Assembly: GCF_016907675.1 (NCBI RefSeq)
Contig: NZ_JAFBCJ010000001.1
Location: 3,410,001 to 3,474,000, forward strand
Direction of reading: 5' to 3'
DNA: 64,000 nt
DNA from: Geodermatophilus bullaregiensis
GTDB taxonomy: Bacteria; Actinomycetota; Actinomycetes; Mycobacteriales; Geodermatophilaceae
The translations under genes were made by a program, and so were the position numbers. The notes beneath the pieces are model-generated. The model made no database searches and was not told where the DNA came from. It saw only the letters and a list, made by a program, of their open reading frames with translations. Shown here in pieces: positions 40,429 through 48,826 of this stretch (its first letter is position 1; each line of letters starts with the position of its first letter).

Positions 40429-40764
40429 TCAGCGCGCCGCGAGGTACGGCTCGAGCGCCCGGTCGATCGCCGCCCGCGGCCGGGCGCCGACGATGGTCGT
40501 CACCACCTCGCCGTCCCGGAACAGGGACATGGTCGGCATACCGAGCACGTGGTGAGCCCGGGTGACCTCCGGGTTGGCGTCGACGTCGAGCTGCACCACC
40601 CGCAGGCGGTCCCGCTCGGCCTCGGCCAGCTGCTCGAGGACCGGCGTCACCATGCGGCAGGGCCCGCACCACGACGCGGTGAAGTCGACCAGCACGGGCA
40701 GGTCGCTGGCGAGGACGTCGGCGGCGAAGGTGGCGTCGCTGGTGGACGGCAGGGTGGTGCTCAT
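40429..40764 (-). CDS. thioredoxin
   Basis: 111 residues from ATG 40764. The redox centre is ASWCGPCRM (Cys33, Cys36), with VLVDFTA before it, the buried Asp/Lys-equivalent region and the cis-Pro loop MPTMSLFRDGE. It is a standard single-domain cytosolic thioredoxin reducing protein disulphides. Its ATG overlaps the stop of the HxlR regulator by 4 bp (ATGA), so the two are translationally coupled and the regulator likely controls it. Confidence 0.93.
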   Translation of the reverse strand: MSTTLPSTSDATFAADVLASDLPVLVDFTASWCGPCRMVTPVLEQLAEAERDRLRVVQLDVDANPEVTRAHHVLGMPTMSLFRDGEVVTTIVGARPRAAIDRALEPYLAAR

Positions 40765-41192
40765 CGGGCTCCCTCTCGGAGGACGGAGGCGACCAGCTGG
40801 TCGCCCGGTGTGATGTCGGCCCCGCAGTCGCACACCAGGTGCGCGCCCACGTGGCCGCCGCAGCCGGCGTGCCGGTAGGTCACGTCCGGCGGGCGGTCGT
40901 CGGCCAGGTGCCGCGCCGCCCAGTCGGAGAAGGCCGCCAGGACCGGCAGCAGGTCGCGTCCGGCCGGCGTCAGGACGTACTCCGGCCGCGGGCGGGCCCC
41001 GGGCAGCACGTACTCGCGCTGCTCGAGCACCCCGGCGGCCACCAGCCGGCGCAGCCGGTCGGCCAGGACGGTGCGCGGGGCACCCGTCGTCTGCTGCAGG
41101 TCGGTGAACCTCCGGACGCCGAGCGCCGCCTCGCGGACGACCAGCAGGACCCAGCGGTCACCGAACAGGGAGAGTGCTTCGGTGACGGCCAC
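40761..41192 (-). CDS. HxlR-family transcriptional regulator
   Basis: 143 residues from GTG 41192. The winged-helix HxlR pattern is clear: ALSLFGDRWVLLVVREAALGVRRF, LQQTTGAPRTVLADRLRRLV and YVLTPAGRDLLPVLAAFSDWA. The tail has Cys and His clustered as HAGCGGHVGAHLVCDCG, which could bind zinc or sense redox state; HxlR members such as YodB and QorR use cysteines to sense quinones or oxidants. A palindrome overlaps its probable promoter. It is followed, with 4-bp overlap, by thioredoxin, so an oxidant-responsive operon is a reasonable inference. Confidence 0.88.
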   Translation of the reverse strand: MAVTEALSLFGDRWVLLVVREAALGVRRFTDLQQTTGAPRTVLADRLRRLVAAGVLEQREYVLPGARPRPEYVLTPAGRDLLPVLAAFSDWAARHLADDRPPDVTYRHAGCGGHVGAHLVCDCGADITPGDQLVASVLREGAR

Positions 41193-41196
41193 GGTC

Positions 41197-41219
41197 CTGA
41201 GTATGGACTCAGTACTCAG
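41197..41219. promoter_or_regulatory. palindromic operator candidate of the HxlR-thioredoxin operon
   Basis: CTGAGTA (41197-41203) and TACTCAG (41213-41219) form a 7-bp inverted repeat centred 16 bp upstream of the HxlR GTG. On the minus strand, CATACT (41205-41200) is a plausible -10, 7 nt from the start, so a repressor bound here would block transcription. Autoregulation by HxlR is inferred. Confidence 0.5.
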
Positions 41220-41248
41220 CCTGTGTCCACCACCCGGTGCCGGCCGGC

Positions 41249-44179
41249 TCAGAGGAGGTCCTCGACCGGACGCCGTCCGCCGTCGGCCACCGCCGCCGCG
41301 TAGCCGTCGCCGAGCGCGGCGCGCAGCCGGGGCTGCCAGCGGTCGTGCTCGGCGGCCTGTGACCGGGTGCGGGGGAGACCGTGGTCGGCCCGCACCCGCT
41401 CGGCGCCGCCGAGCAGCCGCGCGGCGGCCGGCGCGTCCCCCGCGGCGAGGGTCGCCTCCGCGAGCAGCTCGAGGCTCTCCGCGACGGCGGCGGGGTGCCC
41501 GAGGTCGAGGGCGTTGCCGGCGGCCCGCCGGTACCGGCCCGACGCCGCGCCCGGGTCGCCGCGGCGGAGGGCCACGCGGCCCAGCGTCTGCAGCGCCGCG
41601 GTGACGCCCTCGGGGTAGCCGGCCGCCTCGAACACCCCGAGCGCCTCGCCGGCCAGGTCGCCGGCGCCGGCCAGGTCGTCCTGCGCCAGGCAGGTCCGGG
41701 CGTGCTGCTCCAGGCAGAGGGCGACCAGGTGCCGGTCGCCGGCGCGGTCCAGCACGGGCCGGGCCTCGAGCAGCAGTTCCCGGGCGGCCGCGGCGTCGCC
41801 CGCGTCGAGTGCCGTGCGGGCGCGCAGCACCAGGCCCAGGCCCGCGCCGCTGTCGGAGCGCACCGACCGGTACAGCGCGATGGACCGGTCCTGCGCCGCG
41901 GCGGCCTCCGCCGGCCGTCCCAGGGCCCAGTGCGCCGTGCCCAGGTGCAGGAGGCCGCGGGCCTCGCCGCGGACGTCGCCGACGGCGGCGAAGCCGGCCG
42001 CCGCCGCGCGGCACTCGTGCTCGGCGGTGTGCAGGTCGCCGACCGACTCGGCGTGCATGCCCGCCGCCAGCCGCAGCGAGGCGTCGAGCCGCGGACCGTG
42101 CGGACCGGCGGCCCGCGCCGCGGCGACCCAGGTGCGGGCCTCGGCGAAGGAGCCCTCGTGGGACCAGTACCAGGACAGCGCGCACACCAGCCGGGCGCCG
42201 AGGTCCGCGCGCGACGCGGTGCCGTCGAGGCAGTGGCGCAGGGCCGCCCGCAGGTCGGGCCCGGCCGTGCGCAGGTCGGCGAGCCAGCCGGCCTGGTCGG
42301 CGCCGCGGATGCTGCGGTCGGCCTCCTCGGCGAAGGCGGCGTACCAGCGGGCGTGCCGGTCCCGGGCCGACCCCGCCTCGGCGGGGTCGCGCGCCAGGCG
42401 GGCCGCGGCGTGGGCCCGCACGGTCTCGAGCAGCCGGAAGCGGTCGTCGCCGGCCGCGGCCACCAGCGACTGCCGGACCAGCCCGAGCAGCAGCCGGAGG
42501 CCGTCCGCGGCGAGGCCGGCGCCGGCGACCTCCACCGCCGCCTCGAGGGGGAACGCCCCGGCGAAGACCGACAGGCGGTCGAGGAAGGCCGCCTCCTCGG
42601 CGGAGAGCAGGCCGTAGCTCCAGTCCATGACCGCGCGCAGCCCGGCGTGCCGGCCGGTGCCCTCGCCCTCGCCGAGCAGGCGCGTGTGGTCGCCGAGCAG
42701 CGCCGCGGTCTTGGCCGGGCTGAGCGCCGCGGCGTGGGCGGCGGCGAGCTCGATGGCCAGCGGCAGCCCGTCGAGCAGGCGGCACACGGCGGCGACGTCA
42801 CGGGCGTTGCCGGCGTCGAGGACGAAGCCGGGGCGGGCCGCGGCGGCCCGCTCGCCGTAGAGCCGCACCGCCGGGGACGCCGCGACCGCCGCCAGGTCGC
42901 CGCCGGCCGGGAGGGGCAGCGGCGGCACCGCCAGGACCAGCTCGCCGGGCACCCCCAGCGGGCGCCGGCTCGTGGCGAGGACGCCGAGGCGGGGACACCC
43001 GGCGGTGAGCGCCCGGACCAGCGCGGCCACCTCGCCGGCCCGGTGCTCGCAGGTGTCGAGCACCAGCAGCGCGTCGCGGCCGCCGATCCCGCGCACCAGC
43101 TCCGCGAGGGCGCCGTCCGCCGACGTCGAGCCGGTCCCCGTGGCGGCGGCGACGGCCACGACCACCCCACCCGGGGGAGTGGCGGCCAGGTCGGTCCACC
43201 AGACGGTGTGCTCGGCCGCGCGCACGGCCTCCACCGCCAGCCGGGTCTTCCCGGTGCCGCCGGGACCGGTGAGGGTGACCAGCCGGTGCCGGGTCAGCGC
43301 CCGGCGCACCGCGGCGACGTCGTCGTCCCGCCCGACCAGCGAGGTGAGCGGCAGGGGCACCGGCGACGTCGCCGGTGCGGCGGGCACCACCGGCGGCGGG
43401 ACGGCGGGCGGCGGCCCGGCCGGCACCGCGCCGGCAGGCGCGTCGAGCGCGGGGTCCTGGCGGAGCACCTGCCGGGCGAGCTCCTGCAGCTGCGGCCCCG
43501 GGTCGAGCCCCAGCTCGCCGACCAGCCGCGCGCGGGCGGCGTCGAGCACGGCGAGCGCGTCGGCCTGCCGTCCGGCGCGGTACAGCGCGAGGGCCAGCTG
43601 CCCGGCGAAGCGCTCGCGGTAGGGGTGCTCGCGCACCAGCCGGCCGAGGTCGGGGAGGACGTCGTCGGACCGCCCGAGGGCCAGCAGCGCCTCGGCGCGC
43701 GCCTCGTGCGCCTGCAGCCGGAGCTCCTCCACCCGGGCCACCTCGCCCTGGGCGAAGTCGTCCTCGGCCACCTCGGCCAGCGCCGGCCCGCGCCACAGGG
43801 CCAGCGCCCCGGTGGCCGCCCGCAGGCGCTCGGCGGGCGTCGCGCCCGGCGCCCGGCCGGCCGCGACCAGCCGCTCGACGCGGAGGAGGTCGACGGCGTC
43901 CGGGTCGACGGCCAGCCGGTAGCCGGCCGGGGTGTGCTCGATCCGCAGCCGTGTGCCGGCGAGGGTCCGGCGGAGGTAGGAGACGAGGACCTGCAGGGCG
44001 TTGGCGGCGTCGACCGGGAGGTCGTCGCCCCAGAGGCGGTCGACCAGGGTGCCCGGGGCCACCGGGTCGCCCCGGTGCAGCAGCAGGGACAGCAGGAGCC
44101 GGCGGGGGCGGCCGCGCCGGACCGTCACCGGCCGGCCCTCCCGCCGGAGTTCCAGCGGGCCCAGCACCAGCAGTTCCAC
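41249..44179 (-). CDS. SARP/AfsR-type regulator: wHTH-BTAD-ATPase-TPR
   Basis: 976 residues from GTG 44179. Domains: OmpR-like winged helix (about 1-95, LRREGRPVTVRRGRPRRLLL), BTAD (about 100-250, ALLALGRSDDVLPDLGRLV), an NTPase with Walker A TGPGGTGKTRLAVEA and Walker B DALLVLDTCEHR (about 290-600), then a TPR-like helical C-terminus. This is the layout of large SARP activators such as AfsR. They bind direct heptamer repeats spaced one helical turn apart; three such repeats lie just upstream. Target genes are probably the divergent azoR-phzF pair. No antibiotic cluster is visible in the window. Confidence 0.88.
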   Translation of the reverse strand: MELLVLGPLELRREGRPVTVRRGRPRRLLLSLLLHRGDPVAPGTLVDRLWGDDLPVDAANALQVLVSYLRRTLAGTRLRIEHTPAGYRLAVDPDAVDLLRVERLVAAGRAPGATPAERLRAATGALALWRGPALAEVAEDDFAQGEVARVEELRLQAHEARAEALLALGRSDDVLPDLGRLVREHPYRERFAGQLALALYRAGRQADALAVLDAARARLVGELGLDPGPQLQELARQVLRQDPALDAPAGAVPAGPPPAVPPPVVPAAPATSPVPLPLTSLVGRDDDVAAVRRALTRHRLVTLTGPGGTGKTRLAVEAVRAAEHTVWWTDLAATPPGGVVVAVAAATGTGSTSADGALAELVRGIGGRDALLVLDTCEHRAGEVAALVRALTAGCPRLGVLATSRRPLGVPGELVLAVPPLPLPAGGDLAAVAASPAVRLYGERAAAARPGFVLDAGNARDVAAVCRLLDGLPLAIELAAAHAAALSPAKTAALLGDHTRLLGEGEGTGRHAGLRAVMDWSYGLLSAEEAAFLDRLSVFAGAFPLEAAVEVAGAGLAADGLRLLLGLVRQSLVAAAGDDRFRLLETVRAHAAARLARDPAEAGSARDRHARWYAAFAEEADRSIRGADQAGWLADLRTAGPDLRAALRHCLDGTASRADLGARLVCALSWYWSHEGSFAEARTWVAAARAAGPHGPRLDASLRLAAGMHAESVGDLHTAEHECRAAAAGFAAVGDVRGEARGLLHLGTAHWALGRPAEAAAAQDRSIALYRSVRSDSGAGLGLVLRARTALDAGDAAAARELLLEARPVLDRAGDRHLVALCLEQHARTCLAQDDLAGAGDLAGEALGVFEAAGYPEGVTAALQTLGRVALRRGDPGAASGRYRRAAGNALDLGHPAAVAESLELLAEATLAAGDAPAAARLLGGAERVRADHGLPRTRSQAAEHDRWQPRLRAALGDGYAAAVADGGRRPVEDLL

Positions 44180-44258
44180 CGGCCGGCTCCCGTGCGACGT
44201 CGGTGACCGCGACGAGGGCAAGCTACCGCCCGGCGTCGCGGAGGACCGCCGGTCGCGT

Positions 44259-44291
44259 CCTGACGCGGCCGTGACAGCGGCGTGACAGGTC
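44259..44291 (+). promoter_or_regulatory. three 11-bp-spaced TGAC repeats, candidate SARP binding site
   Basis: TGAC occurs at 44261, 44272 and 44283, exactly 11 bp apart, within units close to CGTGACAGCGG (the second and third share CGTGACAG). SARP proteins bind such direct repeats with one-turn spacing next to the -10. The site is between the regulator (start 44179, minus) and azoR (start 44351, plus). Confidence 0.6.
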
Positions 44292-44350
44292 GCGGGTGCA
44301 CGGTCGGGACCCGACGCGGCGGAGGGCCGCGGCCGAACGGAGGAGTCCCG

Positions 44351-44977
44351 ATGTCCCGACTGCTGCACGTGTCCGCCTCGCCGCGCGGCGCCCGTTCCGA
44401 GTCGCTGGCCCTGGCGACGACGTTCCTCGACACCTGGCGCGAGCTCAACCCCCTCGACGAGGTCGACACCCTGGACCTGTGGGACGGCAGCCTGCCCGGG
44501 TTCGGACCGACCGCCGCCGCGGCCAAGATGACCGTCTTCGCCGGCGGGGTGCCCGAGGGCGCCGAGGGCGAGGCGTGGGCGCGGACGGTGGCGACGTTCG
44601 AGCGCTTCGACGCCGCCGACCGCTACCTGTTCAGCGTCCCGATGTGGAACGCCGGCATCCCCTACGTCCTCAAGCAGTTCATCGACGTCGTCAGCCAGCC
44701 CGGCATGCTCTTCGGCTTCGACCCGGAGGCCGGCTACACGGGGCTGCTGCAGGGCAAGAAGGCCGTCCTGCTGCTGACCAGCGCGGTGTACGGTCCCGGT
44801 CGCCCGTCGTCGTTCGGCTCGGACTTCCAGGCGCCCTACCTGCGCGACTGGCTGGCCTGGGCGGGGGTGTCCGACGTGCAGGAGGTCTCCCTGCGCCCCG
44901 GGCTGGTCACCGCCGACGCCGACGGTGCCCGCCGGCGCGCGCACGCCGCCGCCCGCGACGTGGCGGCCAAGTTCTGA
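44351..44977 (+). CDS. FMN-dependent NADH-azoreductase / quinone reductase (AzoR family)
   Basis: 208 residues from ATG 44351 with CGGAGGAG upstream at about 7 nt. The flavodoxin-like fold starts LLHVSASPRGARSESLAL (FMN phosphate loop), followed by SVPMWNAGIPYVLKQFIDVV and TSAVYGPG, the AzoR-type FMN contacts. These homodimers reduce quinones and azo compounds by two electrons and protect against quinone stress. It is followed 28 bp later by phzF on the same strand; the SARP-type regulator lies divergently upstream. Confidence 0.9.
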   Translation: MSRLLHVSASPRGARSESLALATTFLDTWRELNPLDEVDTLDLWDGSLPGFGPTAAAAKMTVFAGGVPEGAEGEAWARTVATFERFDAADRYLFSVPMWNAGIPYVLKQFIDVVSQPGMLFGFDPEAGYTGLLQGKKAVLLLTSAVYGPGRPSSFGSDFQAPYLRDWLAWAGVSDVQEVSLRPGLVTADADGARRRAHAAARDVAAKF

Positions 44978-45005
44978 GCCGGTCGACCCGGTCCGAGGAG
45001 GAGCC

Positions 45006-45908
45006 GTGACCCCCACCACCGACGACCGGGACGGCGCCGGGGAGCGGCCGGCACCGGCGCCCGGGGAGGTGCTGCGCTACACCGCCTTCAGCACCGACCC
45101 GGGCGGCGGCAACCCGGCCGGCGTCGTCCTGGACGCGACCGGCATGACCGACGGGCAGATGCTGGCCACCGCCGCTGCGGTGGGCTACTCCGAGACGGCC
45201 TTCCTCCTGCCGGGCCCGGACCGCGTCGGCGTCCGCTACTTCAGCCCGCGCGCCGAGGTCAGCTTCTGCGGCCACGCGACGATCGCCGCCGCGGTGGCGA
45301 CCGCCGAGCGCTCCGGTGCCGGGCGGCTGCTGCTGGCCACCGCGGCGGGCCCCGTCGAGGTGGTCACCCACCGCGGCGACGACGGCGCCTGGCGCGCCAC
45401 CCTGACCAGCGTGCCGCCGAGGACGGTGCCGCTGGAGGACGCCGACCTGCGCGCGCTGCTGTCCGCGCTGCGCTGGCCGGCCGGCGACCTCGACCCCGCC
45501 CTGCCGCCGCGGGTGGCCTACGCCGGCGCCTGGCACCCGGTCCTCGCCGCGCGCACCCGGGCGCGGCTGCGCGACCTGGACTACGACCGGCCGGCGCTGG
45601 CCGACCTCATGGCGCGGCGCGGCTGGACGACGGTCGACCTCGTGTGGCGGCAGGACGCCACCACCTTCGCCGCGCGCAACCCGTTCCCTCCGGGCGGCGT
45701 GGTGGAGGACCCCGCCACGGGAGCGGCCGCCGCCGCGCTGGGCGGCTACCTGCGCGAGGGCGGGCACGTCGGGCTGCCGGCCGTCCTCACCGTGCTGCAG
45801 GGCGAGGACATGGGCCGGCCGAGCGTCCTCACCGTCGAGGTGCCGCAGGACCCCGGCAGCGGCGTCCGGGTCGGCGGCAGCGCCGTCGCCCTGCCCGCGG
45901 CGGGCTGA
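45006..45908 (+). CDS. PhzF-family isomerase/epimerase-like protein
   Basis: 300 residues from GTG 45006, preceded by GAGGAGG. PhzF fold marks: YTAFSTDPGGGNPAGVVLDA, SETAFLLPG, YFSPRAEVSFCGHATIAAA and VEDPATGAAAAALGGYL. The family includes PhzF of phenazine synthesis and many isomerases of unknown substrate; no other phenazine gene is nearby, so phenazine formation is not supported. It probably shares the azoR promoter. Confidence 0.9.
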   Translation: MTPTTDDRDGAGERPAPAPGEVLRYTAFSTDPGGGNPAGVVLDATGMTDGQMLATAAAVGYSETAFLLPGPDRVGVRYFSPRAEVSFCGHATIAAAVATAERSGAGRLLLATAAGPVEVVTHRGDDGAWRATLTSVPPRTVPLEDADLRALLSALRWPAGDLDPALPPRVAYAGAWHPVLAARTRARLRDLDYDRPALADLMARRGWTTVDLVWRQDATTFAARNPFPPGGVVEDPATGAAAAALGGYLREGGHVGLPAVLTVLQGEDMGRPSVLTVEVPQDPGSGVRVGGSAVALPAAG

Positions 45909-45935
45909 CCCGGCGGTCGCTCCCCGGGCACCGGA

Positions 45936-45961
45936 GGCCGGCCGGCAGGCGCCGGCCGGCC
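45936..45961. terminator. hairpin between phzF and the AMIN-like gene
   Basis: GGCCGGCCGGC (45936-45946) and GCCGGCCGGCC (45951-45961) form a perfect 11-bp stem with loop AGGC between two convergent genes. Confidence 0.75.
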
Positions 45962-45974
45962 GGCCCCCGCGCGC

Positions 45975-46532
45975 TCACCAGGCGTGCGCCACGTCGACGA
46001 CCAGGCGGGCGCCGTCGTCCGGGCCGTCCAGGACGACGACCCGGAAGGGCAGCCGGGCGCGGACGCCGAGCCCGACGGTGCTCCGGCCCTCGAAGGACCG
46101 GGCCCACGCGACCTGGCGGAAGGTGCTGTAGCCGCTGACGTCCGCGGCCTCGGCGTCGTCCGCCGGGTCGTAGGTGGCCCGGCCGGCCCCGTCGTGGGCG
46201 GGCACGTGCACGACGACCTGCAGGTCGGCGGCGCCGCGCAGCGGGACGGCGGTGCCGGAGCCGTCCTGCCGGACCGCGGGCACGTAGCGGACGTCGTAGC
46301 CGACGTCGCCGGCGTCGACCCCGTCGAGGTCGAGCACCAGCCGGTCGTAGCAGTCGTGCCGGCCGGTGCGGACGTCGTCGAGCGTGCCACCGCCGGAGTC
46401 GGCGGCCGTCTCGGGCGTCGAGCCCCAGACGACCCCGCAGGACGGGGCGGCGGTGGCCGGGGCGGCCGCGACGGAGACGGCGGCCGCGGTGGCGGCGAGG
46501 ACGACGGCGGCGCGGGTGCGGGTGGAGACCAC
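45975..46532 (-). CDS. secreted AMIN-like domain protein
   Basis: 185 residues from GTG 46532, chosen because GGAGG precedes it at 5 nt; an ATG 15 bp upstream (46547) is possible. A signal peptide (STRTRAAVVLAATAAAVSVA, cut near ATAAPS) leads to an AMIN-like domain: TGRHDCYDRLVLDLDG, GYDVRYVPAV, the VVVHVPAH strand and PFRVVVLDGPDDGARLVVDV. AMIN-like proteins occur widely in actinobacteria as exported or lipoproteins; binding to cell-wall glycans is presumed from the AMIN family. No lipobox Cys is at the cleavage site. Divergent from yyaL. Confidence 0.8.
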   Translation of the reverse strand: MVSTRTRAAVVLAATAAAVSVAAAPATAAPSCGVVWGSTPETAADSGGGTLDDVRTGRHDCYDRLVLDLDGVDAGDVGYDVRYVPAVRQDGSGTAVPLRGAADLQVVVHVPAHDGAGRATYDPADDAEAADVSGYSTFRQVAWARSFEGRSTVGLGVRARLPFRVVVLDGPDDGARLVVDVAHAW

Positions 46533-46760
46533 GGGATCCTCCAGCATCGGTGGTGGGGACGTGCGGACGGGGGAAGAGTGCGACGACACGCCGGGAAGCG
46601 CCATGGCCGGAGTTGCCCGTACGTGTCGATCCGCCGCCCGGCGATGGGCAGGATCTGCCAGAACGTCGGCCCCGCGGTGCGACACGAGGTGGCAGGTCTC
46701 GTCCCCGTCGTCCCCGGCTCACGGTCCGTGATCGGCCGGGTGGGCCCGGCCGGGTGGGGG

Positions 46761-46766
46761 TAGGTC
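46761..46766 (+). promoter_or_regulatory. -10 box of yyaL, leaderless-type
   Basis: TAGGTC is close to TANNNT and ends 6 nt before the GTG at 46773; no ribosome binding site. The rest of the 240-bp divergent gap (46533-46772) shows a GGCCGGG/CCCGGCC hairpin near 46733-46750 and nothing else recognisable. Confidence 0.4.
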
Positions 46767-46772
46767 CCGTCC

Positions 46773-48770
46773 GTGCCGAACCGTCTCGCGGACGCCACGA
46801 GCCCCTATCTGCTGCAGCACGCGGACAACCCCGTCGACTGGCGCGAGTGGGGCCCGGACGCCTTCGCCGAGGCGCGCGAGCGCGACGTCCCGGTGCTGGT
46901 CTCGGTCGGCTACGCGGCCTGCCACTGGTGCCACGTCATGGCGCACGAGTCGTTCGAGGACGCGGCGACGGCGGCGCAGATGAACGCCGGCTTCGTCTGC
47001 GTCAAGGTCGACCGCGAGGAGCGGCCCGACGTCGACGGCGTCTACATGACCGCCACCCAGGCGCTCACCGGCTCCGGCGGCTGGCCCATGACGGTGTTCA
47101 CCACCCCCGACGGGCGCCCGTTCTACTGCGGCACCTACTTCCCGCCGCGGCCCGCGCGCGGCGTGCCGTCGTTCCGGCAGCTGCTCACCGCGGTCACCGA
47201 CGCGTGGACGCAGCGCCGCGACGAGCTCGAGGCGGCCGGCAGCCGCATCGCCGAGGGCATCTCCCGCCGTCTGGACCTCGGCCCGCCCGGCCCGGTGGCG
47301 GCCGCCGACCTCGACGCCGCGGTGGCCGCGCTGGCCGGGGAGCACGACGGCCGGTACGGCGGCTTCGGCGGGGCGCCGAAGTTCCCGCCGTCGATGCTCC
47401 TGGAGTTCCTGCTGCGGGCGCACGCTCGCACCGGCGACGGCGCCGCGCTGGAGATGGCCCGCCGCACGCTGGAGGCGATGGCCCGCGGCGGCATCTGCGA
47501 CCAGCTGGCCGGCGGCTTCGCCCGCTACTCCGTCGACGAGCGGTGGGCAGTGCCGCACTTCGAGAAGATGCTCTACGACAACGCCCTGCTCCTGCGCGTC
47601 TACCTGCACCTGTGGCGGGCCACCGGCGAGCCGTGGGCCCGCCGGGTGGCCGACGCGACGGCGGCCTTCCTCGTCCGCGACCTCGGCACGCCCGAGGGCG
47701 GCTTCGCCTCGGCGCTCGACGCCGACACCGAGGGCGTCGAGGGGCTGACCTACGTGTGGACGCCGGGCCAGCTGGTCGAGGCGCTCGGCGAGGACGACGG
47801 CCGGTGGGCCGCGCGGGTGTTCGGGGTGACCGACGCCGGCACCTTCGAGCACGGCAGCTCCACCCTCCAGCTGCCGCGCGACCCCGACGACGCCGCCCGG
47901 CTGGCCGCGGTCCGGGAGCGGCTGCTGGCCGCCCGGGCGCGGCGGCCGCAGCCGGCCCGCGACGACAAGGTGGTCACCGCCTGGAACGGCCTGGCGATCG
48001 CCGCCCTCGCCGAGCACGGCGTCCTCACCGGGTCCCCGGCGTCGGTGGCGGCGGCCCGCCGGGCGGCCACCCTGCTCGCGGACGTGCACTGGCTCGACGG
48101 CCGCCTGCGGCGGGCCTCGCGGAACGGCGTCGCCGGGGCGCCGGCCGGCGTCCTCGAGGACCACGGCGACCTCGCCGAGGGCCTGCTCGCGCTGCACCAG
48201 GCCACCGGCGAGGGCCGGTGGCTGGAGCTCGCCGGCGACCTGCTCGACGTCGTCGCGGAGCGGTTCGTGGACGCCGACGGCTGGCACGACACCGCGGCCG
48301 ACGCCGAGGCGCTCGTCGCCCGGCCGTTCGACCCGACCGACGGGCCGACGCCGGCCGGGATCGCCGCGGCCGCCGGGGCCGCCGTCACCTCCTCGGCCCT
48401 GGCCGGCTCCCCGCGGCACCGCGAGCTGGGCGAGGCGGCGGTCGGCTCCCTCGGCCGGCTGGTCCGCCGGGCGCCGCGCGCGGCCGGGTGGGCCGCGGCG
48501 GTGGCCGAGGCGCTGCTGGCCGGGCCGCTGGAGGTGGCCGTCAGCGGCCCGGCCGGGCCCGACCGCGACGCCCTGGCCGCGGCCGCCCGGGCGTCGACGA
48601 GCCCGGGCGCCGTCGTCGTCGTGGGGGAGCCGGACACCCCGGGCGTGCCGCTGCTGGCCGGACGGCCGGCGATCGGCGGGCGCCCGGCCGCCTACGTCTG
48701 CCGCGGGTTCGTGTGTGCGGCGCCGGTGACCGACGTGTCCGCTCTCGGCGCAGCGATGACCCCTTCCTGA
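46773..48770 (+). CDS. YyaL-type thioredoxin-domain protein (DUF255, glycosidase-like C-terminus)
   Basis: 665 residues from GTG 46773. The N-terminus is the DUF255 thioredoxin fold: [35 protein letters not shown] (CxxC), [12 protein letters not shown] and GGWPMTVF. The C-terminal two thirds form the alpha6/alpha6 barrel seen in six-hairpin glycosidases, with [27 protein letters not shown] and [11 protein letters not shown]. The enzymatic role is unknown. In M. tuberculosis the equivalent gene (Rv1084, recalled) directly follows the small membrane protein gene; here an accessory block lies between them. Confidence 0.93.
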   Translation: MPNRLADATSPYLLQHADNPVDWREWGPDAFAEARERDVPVLVSVGYAACHWCHVMAHESFEDAATAAQMNAGFVCVKVDREERPDVDGVYMTATQALTGSGGWPMTVFTTPDGRPFYCGTYFPPRPARGVPSFRQLLTAVTDAWTQRRDELEAAGSRIAEGISRRLDLGPPGPVAAADLDAAVAALAGEHDGRYGGFGGAPKFPPSMLLEFLLRAHARTGDGAALEMARRTLEAMARGGICDQLAGGFARYSVDERWAVPHFEKMLYDNALLLRVYLHLWRATGEPWARRVADATAAFLVRDLGTPEGGFASALDADTEGVEGLTYVWTPGQLVEALGEDDGRWAARVFGVTDAGTFEHGSSTLQLPRDPDDAARLAAVRERLLAARARRPQPARDDKVVTAWNGLAIAALAEHGVLTGSPASVAAARRAATLLADVHWLDGRLRRASRNGVAGAPAGVLEDHGDLAEGLLALHQATGEGRWLELAGDLLDVVAERFVDADGWHDTAADAEALVARPFDPTDGPTPAGIAAAAGAAVTSSALAGSPRHRELGEAAVGSLGRLVRRAPRAAGWAAAVAEALLAGPLEVAVSGPAGPDRDALAAAARASTSPGAVVVVGEPDTPGVPLLAGRPAIGGRPAAYVCRGFVCAAPVTDVSALGAAMTPS

Positions 48771-48792
48771 GACGGGCATCCGGTCTTACCGT

Positions 48793-48807
48793 GTAATCAC
48801 GTAATCA
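48793..48807 (+). promoter_or_regulatory. GTAATCA direct repeats, candidate operator
   Basis: GTAATCA occurs at 48793-48799 and 48801-48807 (8-bp period), in an AT-rich patch preceded by TTAC (48786-48789). It ends 19 bp before the GTG of a ribbon-helix-helix-like gene. Short direct repeats of this kind are typical RHH operators, so autoregulation is likely. Confidence 0.5.
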
Positions 48808-48826
48808 GAGACCGCAGGAGGCCGTC

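Noticed and set aside
45006..45908. Phenazine biosynthesis cluster suggested by phzF
   Set aside because: No phzB, D, E or G homologue is nearby, and PhzF-fold isomerases of other function are widespread.
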